A stretch of DNA of 64,000 nucleotides from Sodaliphilus sp050873765 (GTDB lineage: Bacteria; Bacteroidota; Bacteroidia; Bacteroidales; Muribaculaceae): positions 3,141-67,140 of the forward strand of contig JBNMJK010000004.1 of the NCBI GenBank assembly GCA_050873765.1. Direction: 5' to 3'. The notes beneath the pieces are model-generated. The model worked only from the letters and a program-made list of their open reading frames with translations. It did no database searches and was not told the origin of the DNA. The position numbers and the translations under genes were made by a program. Below are positions 7,441-15,991 of this stretch, one piece after another (position 1 is the stretch's first letter; each line of letters begins with the position of its first letter).

Positions 7441-10400
7441 TATTTGATTGTCAATTTTTTGTTGTGCCGCCGGTCAACGATAATCTTGGCCAATTCGTCC
7501 ATGATAGCCTGATTCTTGGCGTTGGGATTGGCAGCCATGTCGATTAGTGCCTTGCTGCCGGTGTAGTAGGCAATGGTGGAAGTGGAGAATACATGGTGGC
7601 GGCGGAAAGCGTTGATGTAGGCCTGCATACGTCCGTAAGAAGAATCTTCTGAGCCGTAAAGCGCTTTCGAGTCACATTCAAATTCCATAGCCATACCAAG
7701 GTTAAGAGCCTCGTCACATGCATCGTCGAGGCGCGAGTCCGGAATTTTCTTGTCGAAGAAATGGTTGGGCTGATAGTATGCAATGTCGAATCCCAGCTCT
7801 TTCCATCGGTCGTAGCCTCTTGCCCTGTAATACGGAATCCAGATGAATTCAAGTCCTTTGGCGTGTACGGCAGGCGTAATGTGCTTCACCAGGTCTTTTG
7901 TGTGGCAGATGTCTTCGTCCACCCAATAGAGGCCAGCCAATTCCAGATTTTTGTATCCGGCTTTGGCGAAACGCTCCACCAATTCATTGATAAACCAGAT
8001 GGCTGCTGCTGAGCGGTCGCCATAGTTGTCGAAAATCAGCGTGCGGTTGCCCAGTTTGCCCCAGTCGGTCTGGCCGGCGATAGGGGTGGGTATGGTCAGC
8101 ACGATTTTATGTTTGAATCCAGGGGCGCCGATAGAGTCGATTTGCTGACTGATGCACTTGTCGATAGCGTCGAGTGATTTGCCTTTTTCAAACAGGCGGT
8201 CGAGATACCATTCCCATTCCTGCTTGCGGGCGTTTTTCGCGCCATATTGCGGAACGAAAGTGTGTCCCATGCCATCGTTGAAGTCGAGAAATAGGAATCC
8301 GTCGAATAGCCAGTCTCTGTGCCCGTCGGCGAACTTGTGGGTTACGTAGGGCAGGAACTGGTCGGCGGTCCAGTCGATTCGCTTAGCTCCGCCTTGATAG
8401 ATCAAAGCCAAGTCGCGGATCGTGTTTTTTGGATATTCCTGAATCGTGTCGCATTTCATCACCTCGACAGGCTCTACTGGCGCAAGAATATTTTCAACTT
8501 TCCATTCGAGTGCCTTGCCCACTTTCAACTGCGCAGCGCTTAATGTGGAGGCTGGGTCGGCTGAATGGCGCAATTGCACGGTGTAGGAGCCTTTATCTGT
8601 CAGCCAGGCAGAAGACTGCTCATTGAACGAGGCGATGTCTCTTGCGCTGAACGAAAGCTTTACGGTTTCGCTCTCTCCAGGCGAGAGCAGCTTGGTCTTG
8701 GTAAAAGCTTTGAGCTCAGCTTCCGGCTTGGTAATGGAGTCTGTTTTTTGATTTGACTTCACGTAGAGCTGAACCACCTCGCGGCCCGCAACGCTTCCAG
8801 TGTTTTTTACATTCACGCTTACCGTCCACTTGTCACCTGTTTTTTTCACTGTGGGCTTGGAGTAGGCGAAATTCGTATAGCTCAAGCCATAGCCGAAAGG
8901 AAACGACACATGGCGGTGTGAGGTGGAGAAATAGCGGTAGCCCACCCAGATGTCTTCCTCGTAGTCCGTGTAGTCGAAGTTGCGTCCCTCGGTCTGGCCA
9001 ACGTATGGATAATTTTTAGCCGAAGGAATGTCGGTGTACTTCATCGGGAATGTCATAGGCAGCCTGCCAGAAGGATTTACTTTGCCAGAAATCACGTCGG
9101 CAACGGCGTTTCCACATTCCTGACCGGGAAACCAAGCCATGAGTATGCCATCGGCGTTCCATTTCCAGGATTCGGTTTCGATTACACCGCATACATTAAG
9201 AACGACCACCATTTTTTTGCCCTGCTTGCGACATTCGGCGCCCACTTTGTTGATTAGCGCCGTTTCTTCAGCAGTGAGGTTGAAGTCGTTTTCCACGGTT
9301 CTGTCGGAAGTCTCACCTGAGCCGCGCCCTATCACCACCACAGCAATGTCGCTTTTGCCTATTTCTTCCGCCACGAGAGCCTCGTGGCCAGTGATGTCCA
9401 TTTCCGGAGCTACAGTGCGGTGGTATGAAATCTTTTGCCAATCGGGGCAGTCGGGGTATTTGTCGTCGAGAACGGTTCTGAAATCAACGTATTTACGGTA
9501 GATTTCAGCCACTCTGCCGTTGATGGCGAACCCGGCGTTCTCAAGGCCGGTGGAAATGTCGATGACGTATGGCTTGTTGACATTCGACGAGCCAGTACCG
9601 CCAGCTATTGACTTATATGCGGTGGCTCCGAACAGCGCGATTTTTGAGCCCGCTTTCAGAGGCAGCGGGTTGTTGTCGTTTTTCAGAAGCACCATTGATT
9701 CCGACGCAATCTTTCTTGATGCCGCAGCATTTTGGGCAAGTGCTGGAGTGGTGAAGTGCCACCCCTTGGCAGTTATGGATTTCGCCACAAGGCGGAGCAC
9801 GTCTTTCACGCATGCGTTGATGGCATCGGTCGAAACTTTTCCGGTGTTGACAGCCTCTATGATTTCTTGCACGATTTCCTCATCGCCGGGCATAATCAAG
9901 CCGCAGCGGGCATTGAGCAGATCGGCAGTAGGGCGGCGCACGGTCCAGTCGGTAAGCATCAGACCGTTGTATTTCCACTCGTTGCGGAGCAGCCGTATCA
10001 TTAAGTCTTTGTTAGTCTGTGTGAATTGTCCGGCTATTTTATTGTACGACCCCATGATAGTCCATGGGTTGGCTTCCTTTACACAAATCTCGAATGCCCT
10101 GAGATAGATTTCACGGAGAGCACGCTGAGAAATTCTTGCATCATTGAATTTTTTGCCAGTTTGCTGGTTGTTTGCCACAAAATGCTTGAGGCTTGTGCCT
10201 ATGCCACATTCTTGAATGGCTCTGATGATGGCGGCAGCCATTTTGCCTGTGAGCAGAGGATCTTCTGAGAAATATTCAAAGTTGCGTCCACAAAGGGGAT
10301 TCCTCATAATGTTTATTCCGGGAGTCAAGACGATGTCCACGCCATAAGCCTTCGCTTCGTCGGCCATGCATCTGCCTTGCCAGTCGGCGGCATTGACGTC

Positions 10401-10814
10401 CCATGTGGCGGCAAGAGCCGTTGTAGAAGGGAAGCATGTGCAGAATGTGCGCTGTCCGTTGGAAGTGCTTGATGCTGTGGAGGTGGCCACGGGAATACCC
10501 TGGCTGTCGTATTTGATCGTAATGTTCTCGGATGGCACCGGGTTAATCCTCACGCCCACCGGGCCGTCAGCCAGATTGATGGAAGGAATGCCTAATGATG
10601 GAATTTCATACGTCCACCCGGCGGCACCTGCCACGAGATGGCTCATGTCGTCGGTTTTGCCATCGGTTCCTACGAGAATTCTTGCCTTCTGCTCCAAGGT
10701 CATTTTGGAGACAATCGCATCGATGTCGTTCTCTGTTATAAGCTCTGTGGCATTCAGAGAGGCGAACGAGGCAGCAATTGCCAATAAAGCCAATGAGAGG
10801 AAGCGTTTTGTCAT
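7440..10814 (-). CDS. Glycoside hydrolase family 3 enzyme fused to a DUF4855 domain
   Basis: The protein has 1124 residues, far longer than a usual ~750-residue GH3. A signal peptide covers about 1-22. The GH3 N-terminal TIM barrel follows, with the substrate-binding KHF at 210-212 and nucleophile Asp289 in LMLTDW. The GH3 C-terminal alpha/beta domain spans about 370-620, and a fibronectin III-like domain about 660-775. From about 800 to 1105 there is a DUF4855 domain, with blocks such as GLYWVDEDI, YYQPNHFF and MEFECDSKAL. GH3 enzymes remove terminal beta-linked glucose, xylose or GlcNAc. DUF4855 has a likely TIM-barrel fold and no established activity. The fusion suggests two linked cleavages. 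A terminator-like hairpin lies upstream, so it may be less expressed than the SusC/D genes. Confidence 0.9.
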   Translation of the reverse strand: MTKRFLSLALLAIAASFASLNATELITENDIDAIVSKMTLEQKARILVGTDGKTDDMSHLVAGAAGWTYEIPSLGIPSINLADGPVGVRINPVPSENITIKYDSQGIPVATSTASSTSNGQRTFCTCFPSTTALAATWDVNAADWQGRCMADEAKAYGVDIVLTPGINIMRNPLCGRNFEYFSEDPLLTGKMAAAIIRAIQECGIGTSLKHFVANNQQTGKKFNDARISQRALREIYLRAFEICVKEANPWTIMGSYNKIAGQFTQTNKDLMIRLLRNEWKYNGLMLTDWTVRRPTADLLNARCGLIMPGDEEIVQEIIEAVNTGKVSTDAINACVKDVLRLVAKSITAKGWHFTTPALAQNAAASRKIASESMVLLKNDNNPLPLKAGSKIALFGATAYKSIAGGTGSSNVNKPYVIDISTGLENAGFAINGRVAEIYRKYVDFRTVLDDKYPDCPDWQKISYHRTVAPEMDITGHEALVAEEIGKSDIAVVVIGRGSGETSDRTVENDFNLTAEETALINKVGAECRKQGKKMVVVLNVCGVIETESWKWNADGILMAWFPGQECGNAVADVISGKVNPSGRLPMTFPMKYTDIPSAKNYPYVGQTEGRNFDYTDYEEDIWVGYRYFSTSHRHVSFPFGYGLSYTNFAYSKPTVKKTGDKWTVSVNVKNTGSVAGREVVQLYVKSNQKTDSITKPEAELKAFTKTKLLSPGESETVKLSFSARDIASFNEQSSAWLTDKGSYTVQLRHSADPASTLSAAQLKVGKALEWKVENILAPVEPVEVMKCDTIQEYPKNTIRDLALIYQGGAKRIDWTADQFLPYVTHKFADGHRDWLFDGFLFLDFNDGMGHTFVPQYGAKNARKQEWEWYLDRLFEKGKSLDAIDKCISQQIDSIGAPGFKHKIVLTIPTPIAGQTDWGKLGNRTLIFDNYGDRSAAAIWFINELVERFAKAGYKNLELAGLYWVDEDICHTKDLVKHITPAVHAKGLEFIWIPYYRARGYDRWKELGFDIAYYQPNHFFDKKIPDSRLDDACDEALNLGMAMEFECDSKALYGSEDSSYGRMQAYINAFRRHHVFSTSTIAYYTGSKALIDMAANPNAKNQAIMDELAKIIVDRRHNKKLTIK

Positions 10815-10849
10815 ATTGATGTGAAATTAGGATTGTAACTCAAAAAAGA

Positions 10850-10904
10850 AAAGAAATGGGAAAGGCGCCCAAAAAACAGTTTCGGTGATGCGCCAGTCCC
10901 ATTC
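10850..10904 (-). terminator. Terminator or attenuator between two PUL gene blocks
   Basis: On the minus strand, AATGGGA..GGCGC (10890-10903) pairs with GCGCC..TCCCATTT (10855-10869) around a ~20-nt loop. The next transcribed bases are T-rich (about 10842-10854). It lies after the propeller-like gene and before GH3-DUF4855, so it could end the SusC/D transcript or allow partial read-through. Confidence 0.65.
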
Positions 10905-10926
10905 GATTGATAATAGAATATTCGTG

Positions 10927-12210
10927 TTATTTAACAATAACCTTAGTAGCCTTGCCGTTGACCATGACAATGTAGATACCAGCATCGCAGCTGATTTCGC
11001 CGTTGCCAGTAGCCACGAGAGCGCCAGCGGTAGTGTAAACGTTGGCAACGCCTTCGCCCTTCACAACGATCTTGCCATTGGTGCCGTAAACCACAGCATC
11101 GTTTTCAGCCTCAACACTCTTTACTGAAGAGCTCTGAACGGTGAACTCATATTTTGCGATGTAAGCGTTAGGAACGTACTCGTAGATATAGACAGAGTTT
11201 TCTGTTGCAGGCTCCACAGAGAGGTGGCAACCATAGAAAGCGTTGTTTTTGTACAGCACGTCAGAACCATCTTCCTTAGCCTCAGCATATTTAGTAGCGA
11301 TGCGTACATCTTTGTCAGCGTCTTCGTTGGCAGGAGTGTCCTTCACTTTCAAAGATGATACAGTAAAGCCGTCGGCATTGTTTGAGCCAGAAGGATAAAC
11401 GATGTATTTCTTGCCGTTGAGCTCGAAAATCTCGAATCCTGAGCAACCGTTGTGGTTAGGTGTCACATAGAAGCCGGTTGGAACCCAGTTGTCGTCGTTG
11501 TCGAGAGTCAGACGATAGATGGAGTTTCCATTACCAGAAGTAGTGCTTGTGATTTGCACATTAGGCGAAAGCAGCGCAATAGACTCTGTGTCGAATTTGT
11601 AAGCGCAAATGGTGTGGGTAGTAGTGAAAGTGCCGCCTACCTTGATGGCCTCGTTTTGTACGAAGTTGTAGGGATAGGTGTCTTCAACTGCTTGCGCACC
11701 GTTCACAATAGGCACTTCAATCATGTTGGGCTGCCACATGGTGCCCATAAAGAGAACGCCACCGTCTTTCGACATCACATCGCCAGCCACGTGTCCCCAG
11801 AAGTCGGCACGTCCGCCAGGAATACCTGCGATTTCAAAATCTTTAACTTCACCTGCAGGAGTGATAATTCTCACACCTTTATTCACATTGTAGTTTGTGT
11901 TGAACTCGCCAGTGCGGACAATGATGTTGCCGGCGTCGTCGCGTGTGATGTTAGTGCCTTTACCAGATTCCAACTCACCGATTTTGCCTGTCTCGTTCCA
12001 GATTTCAATTTTCTGGGTGTCCTTGTTCTGAAGGTAGAATTTGCCATTAACGGCTACACCTTGGCGTGCAGAAGTGTGCAATGGAGCCACGTCGGTGTTC
12101 ATCCATAAACATTTAAGACTGCGATCCATTGAGGATTTTGCAGTAGCTGACGGAGCGTAAACTGCCATGCTGGCAATCAAAGCTGCTCCCATGAGTAAAT
12201 TTTTTTTCAT
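10927..12210 (-). CDS. Secreted propeller-like protein with T9SS-type (or DUF6383-like) C-terminal tail
   Basis: This 427-residue protein has a clear signal peptide (about 1-24, ATA-KS). The middle has repeated short strands with WN/GN-rich turns, like Bacteroidota DUF4623-type beta-propellers. The last ~70 residues read SVKSVEAE...NVYTTAGALVA...GIYIVMVNGKATKVIVK in outline, with the GIYIV..NGK.TKVIVK ending typical of type IX secretion type A tails. That would place it on the cell surface or outside. No catalytic residues are recognised. It follows the phosphodiester glycosidase gene by 32 bp in the PUL. A surface glycan-binding (SusE/F-like) role is an inference from position. Confidence 0.75.
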   Translation of the reverse strand: MKKNLLMGAALIASMAVYAPSATAKSSMDRSLKCLWMNTDVAPLHTSARQGVAVNGKFYLQNKDTQKIEIWNETGKIGELESGKGTNITRDDAGNIIVRTGEFNTNYNVNKGVRIITPAGEVKDFEIAGIPGGRADFWGHVAGDVMSKDGGVLFMGTMWQPNMIEVPIVNGAQAVEDTYPYNFVQNEAIKVGGTFTTTHTICAYKFDTESIALLSPNVQITSTTSGNGNSIYRLTLDNDDNWVPTGFYVTPNHNGCSGFEIFELNGKKYIVYPSGSNNADGFTVSSLKVKDTPANEDADKDVRIATKYAEAKEDGSDVLYKNNAFYGCHLSVEPATENSVYIYEYVPNAYIAKYEFTVQSSSVKSVEAENDAVVYGTNGKIVVKGEGVANVYTTAGALVATGNGEISCDAGIYIVMVNGKATKVIVK

Positions 12211-12242
12211 TTTGTCTGTTTTTTAAATAGTTATTAAAATAG

Positions 12243-13940
12243 TTATTTGATAGGTAATTTATAAACCTCTTTATCTGTAGCGATGAAATATATTCCAGCC
12301 GACAAACCTGATGTAGGCATCTCGATTGTTCCAGCCTTGCATTTCACCGTTTTCAGGCAAACGCCCTGGCAATTAATTAGGCGAATGTTTGAGTCGTAGG
12401 GAATAGTTATTCTGACATTTGCCCCAGGCTCTACCGTCACGCTCATTTTGCTGTCGGCGGTGGGCTGGAATCCTACGCTGGAATTGTCGGTGACTGTGAT
12501 GCGGATTTTGGCAGTGTGGCTGCCACGGCTTGCCTCAATCTGATAAGCTCCTGCCTTGCTGAAAGTGAATGTGCCGTTCTCAATGCTCACGTTGCTCTCG
12601 GGTGAGCAAGAGAAAGTGCAGCCAGCCAGATTGGCATCGATGAGGTATCCGTCCTTGTTGTAGCCATAAACTGTTGGCTTGTAGGCAGAGCCTACGGCAA
12701 TAGTCTTTGCATAGTCGGCAAATGCGATTGATGCCACCTCATTGTCGAGGGTCTTCGGTGCAGCCAAAAACCACCCGTTTCTCACTTTTCGGAGTTGTCC
12801 GTCGCTTGGACGGTTGAACACGCCAAGAGTTTCGGAATAAATGGTCGATGATCCGCCACCATCAAAGTTGATGGCCGTCACGCAACCCACATTCTGCATC
12901 ATGCTTGCCAGTTCCTTCGATGTGATGCCGTCGGATATACCGGCGTTGAACTTGTCGCCGTCCACCACCATCATCACCATTTTGGTTCCAGTCTTGTCAA
13001 TACCAACGGCGGTGCGGGGGCGGCGTGACGACAGGTGGTCGAGCACTTTGTCGGTGTTGAGAATGTTGCCGTCTTGCAGAATCATCGGGCAGCCGCCGCT
13101 CATCTCCTGAATTTGTTCTATGGTCTTGCCATTGAGCGTGAATGTGGGGGTAATCTCGATGATGTCGCCCACTTTCAGCTTTTTCAAAGGATCCATATAC
13201 CACGACGCATTCGCCGAGAGCACAATTCCACCTGCGGGAATCGACATATTGCCGACACCTGATTGTGGTGCCGCTGTGACTTTGAACTGCGTGGTGCCAT
13301 AGGCCGCCAGCCCCTTGCCGAGGCTTACGGCCGCCACTTCCACGCCATTGGCAGAGGTGCCCGTAGATGCGCCGTATTTGTCGGTGAAGATGACAAAGTC
13401 GTTCGACTCTCGCGGCGTGTTGACGCTCTTTGCCGACATTTGCCCTGTGGCAGTTGACGTCAGTTTGAATGTGGAGTAGAATTGTCCGAAGTTGAGACGC
13501 TTTTCGCTGTCGTAGCCCACGGAATACCACCCGGTTGATGTTCTGGCGGTTTTATAAATTTCCGAACCTACAATCGTTGAGCCGATAGGGCCTGTGCCAG
13601 AAAATAAGTCGGCATTCACGCCGGCAATGTATTCATAATTTTTATCGCTGTTATTGCTGACCATCTGAGGAACGGTCTGGTTTGTTTTCAAATTATTGTT
13701 GCCGCAGATAGTCTTAACCTGCACAAGCGGATTGCTGAGGTCGGTGGTCGTGAAAAACACACGTTGGCGCTGGTCGCCAGTCAGGTCGAGTATCGTTAAG
13801 GAAGTGCCCGGCCCGATTTGGCAATGCTTCACGGTGTCGATAGCAAACGCTTTGCCCATCACAGTCCATGTGGAAGCCTGGCTGGCAAACGCTGTCTGGA
13901 TTGAAGTTGCTAATAATATTACAAACGCGATCGATTTCAT
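12243..13940 (-). CDS. Phosphodiester glycosidase (NAGPA domain) with T9SS-like tail
   Basis: The protein has 565 residues with a signal peptide at about 1-19. The NAGPA domain is shown by PRTAVGID near residue 310, the MVVDGDKF block near 328 and the hallmark INFDGGGSST near 358. Human NAGPA removes GlcNAc from GlcNAc-1-P-6-mannose diesters; bacterial members are thought to cleave sugar-1-phosphodiesters of various glycans. An Ig-like segment follows at about 400-485. A C-terminal tail (VRITIPYDSNIRLINCQG..GIYFIATDKEVYKLPIK) resembles type IX secretion tails. It lies 2 bp after the DUF6259 gene, so it is co-translated with it. Specificity is unknown, but the family implies a phosphodiester-containing substrate for this locus. 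Confidence 0.85.
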   Translation of the reverse strand: MKSIAFVILLATSIQTAFASQASTWTVMGKAFAIDTVKHCQIGPGTSLTILDLTGDQRQRVFFTTTDLSNPLVQVKTICGNNNLKTNQTVPQMVSNNSDKNYEYIAGVNADLFSGTGPIGSTIVGSEIYKTARTSTGWYSVGYDSEKRLNFGQFYSTFKLTSTATGQMSAKSVNTPRESNDFVIFTDKYGASTGTSANGVEVAAVSLGKGLAAYGTTQFKVTAAPQSGVGNMSIPAGGIVLSANASWYMDPLKKLKVGDIIEITPTFTLNGKTIEQIQEMSGGCPMILQDGNILNTDKVLDHLSSRRPRTAVGIDKTGTKMVMMVVDGDKFNAGISDGITSKELASMMQNVGCVTAINFDGGGSSTIYSETLGVFNRPSDGQLRKVRNGWFLAAPKTLDNEVASIAFADYAKTIAVGSAYKPTVYGYNKDGYLIDANLAGCTFSCSPESNVSIENGTFTFSKAGAYQIEASRGSHTAKIRITVTDNSSVGFQPTADSKMSVTVEPGANVRITIPYDSNIRLINCQGVCLKTVKCKAGTIEMPTSGLSAGIYFIATDKEVYKLPIK

Positions 13941-13942
13941 GT

Positions 13943-15976
13943 TTACAAGTTGATTCTTTTACCTGATATAGGGTCGAGTGTGAGTTCTTGTCCGTTGGGC
14001 AGAACCACATGGTGTGGCTTGCTGTCGCTGTTGATCACATACATCACACGCTTTCCTTTGGGGCTTTCCCACAATGCGCCTTTCACCACATAGTCTTTGC
14101 CGAAAGTGGGAACATCGATGACGGGATTGTCGCCAGTAGGGATAATTTCCTGAATGTAGCGGCCACCGATAAACACATCGTGCTGCTTTTTGCGCAATTC
14201 CCCAAGTGTGCGGAGGAATTTAGCCTCATATTCAGCTTTGTCGTTGACCCACAGCAACCGGGGATCAACCCAACCGAGCTGAGAGCCGTAGAGGAAGCAT
14301 TGCATATTCTGATAGCGGAATTCTCCTTTCGTCACATCGGTGTAGGGAGAGTAAGTATAGGCGCAAGTGAGCACGCGGTCGGAATAGATCAGCGGATAGA
14401 GCGGCACAATCTTACATTCAGGGTTGTGTGGCGTGTTTACTGTCAGCAATATGTCGAAGTATGGAATATAACATTCGGCATTTTCTTCAGAAAACACGAT
14501 ATTCCCTTTTTTCAGATGATTTGTGCGCAGCTCTTCCATCATGTCTCTGTACGACTGATACCAGAATTCACCGCCACCTTTGGGGTGGTTGTGGTTCTTG
14601 GCATAGCATGGATAGGGGGCTGCCGCTGCCACTTGGTCGATGTAGAGACCATTGGTCTGTAGCTCATTTTGAATGCTGTCGGCAAGGTCAAGAATCACTT
14701 TCTTCCATATTGGCGACGAAGGGCAGGTGACCGAGTTGGGCACAAGGGAAGTGGGATAGACCTCCGTGTACAAGGCCCCGTCGGCACGCCGGCATGACGC
14801 GTCCTTTCCGTTGAGGCGCGTGTAGCTCTCCGTTCCCGGATCCCAAAGTCGGCCGTTGATGTAGGGCATCACTTGGCAGCCTTTGTCTCTGACCATGCGC
14901 ACGATGGGCTTGAACTCGGGCTGTGCCGGGAAGTAGTCGGGATAGTGCGTGTCGTAGCTGTGGTGATGCCAGAAATACCAATGGAAACAGATGTCGTTGC
15001 CGAAGTAGTCGATGGCTTTGTTGACAGCCGTAACAGTGGTGTCGCCAAGATATTTTGCACGCATCCACAGGTCCTTATCCACAAGCCATTTAGGAATGTT
15101 GCGTTCTTTCAGCGTCTTGCTTCCCCATGGAGTGGACAATGCGAACGGGCGGTACCATTTCACGGCTGCATCACTCCAATTGCCAGCTAAAGATCCGGTA
15201 ACCGTAGGCCATGGAATGCTGAACTGGTGTGAAGCCGTGTTGGTCCAGCCGTAGGACGCCACCACCTCTGTGCGGAAGCTCACGGCTCCATCTTTCTCTT
15301 TTATGCGCATCATCTTGCCGCAGGCGTTGCGGTCTTCAGGTGAAAAATAGAATGTTCTGTTTTTGGCGGTGAGCATTACCATCTGCATCGAGGCGTTCCA
15401 CGATGGGTAGTTGGCTTCGTAGTCGCCGTTTGCTTTCAGCGCATACTCATTGCCCCAGCCGCCAGGAGTGATCACTGAACCTTCACCAGGCGACTTGATG
15501 GCAATGTCGGGGAACACGAAATTGGTCACAACCCAGTTGTTAGGCACTTCGGCCGACAGGTTCCATTGCACAAGGTCGGCATTGTCGGCAAGCGTGACCC
15601 TCATTTCCACAGGGTAGTTTTCGCCGTCGTATTTCAGGCGGGTGTGCCATGTGAATACAATCGTCTTTGCCGTGTCGCTGTCTTCCACCCGCCAGCCGCG
15701 GTAAATGGCATACTGTGGGCTGATAGCGGGAGTTTCGCCTTGCTCACCGAGGTATGTCAGGCTCCAAGGCTGCTTGTTGTCGCCCGCTTTCACCATTTCC
15801 ACCCCTTGATGCTTCATCGACACGATGTCGAAAGTGCCGCTGCCGGTGAATTCCATCGCCACGTTGTCGTTGGCGATGGTCACCGTGGCAGCACCCTGCT
15901 TCACCGTAGTTTTGGCAAAGGCAGGCAGAGCCGGGAGAATGGAAGCAATTATTGCTGTTATGACTTTATATGTCAT
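13943..15976 (-). CDS. Secreted DUF6259 protein, probable glycoside hydrolase
   Basis: This 677-residue protein has a signal peptide at about 1-21. The N-terminal ~270 residues form a beta-rich domain. A TIM-barrel-like central part carries the DUF6259 signatures GLYIDQVAAAAPYPCY and a following NHNHPKGGGEFWYQSY near residues 445-475, then a C-terminal beta domain. The acidic Asp in YIDQ and Glu in VFSEENAE sit where retaining alpha-galactosidase-like clans keep catalytic acids, so hydrolase activity is likely, but it has not been assigned for this family as far as I know. It lies directly after susD and 2 bp before the NAGPA gene. Confidence 0.8.
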   Translation of the reverse strand: MTYKVITAIIASILPALPAFAKTTVKQGAATVTIANDNVAMEFTGSGTFDIVSMKHQGVEMVKAGDNKQPWSLTYLGEQGETPAISPQYAIYRGWRVEDSDTAKTIVFTWHTRLKYDGENYPVEMRVTLADNADLVQWNLSAEVPNNWVVTNFVFPDIAIKSPGEGSVITPGGWGNEYALKANGDYEANYPSWNASMQMVMLTAKNRTFYFSPEDRNACGKMMRIKEKDGAVSFRTEVVASYGWTNTASHQFSIPWPTVTGSLAGNWSDAAVKWYRPFALSTPWGSKTLKERNIPKWLVDKDLWMRAKYLGDTTVTAVNKAIDYFGNDICFHWYFWHHHSYDTHYPDYFPAQPEFKPIVRMVRDKGCQVMPYINGRLWDPGTESYTRLNGKDASCRRADGALYTEVYPTSLVPNSVTCPSSPIWKKVILDLADSIQNELQTNGLYIDQVAAAAPYPCYAKNHNHPKGGGEFWYQSYRDMMEELRTNHLKKGNIVFSEENAECYIPYFDILLTVNTPHNPECKIVPLYPLIYSDRVLTCAYTYSPYTDVTKGEFRYQNMQCFLYGSQLGWVDPRLLWVNDKAEYEAKFLRTLGELRKKQHDVFIGGRYIQEIIPTGDNPVIDVPTFGKDYVVKGALWESPKGKRVMYVINSDSKPHHVVLPNGQELTLDPISGKRINL

Positions 15977-15991
15977 CGTCTCTGTTCTTGA

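Noticed and set aside
10815..10926. Start of GH3-DUF4855 upstream of the hairpin
   Set aside because: No in-frame start precedes the signal peptide at 10814, and the hairpin region is non-coding.
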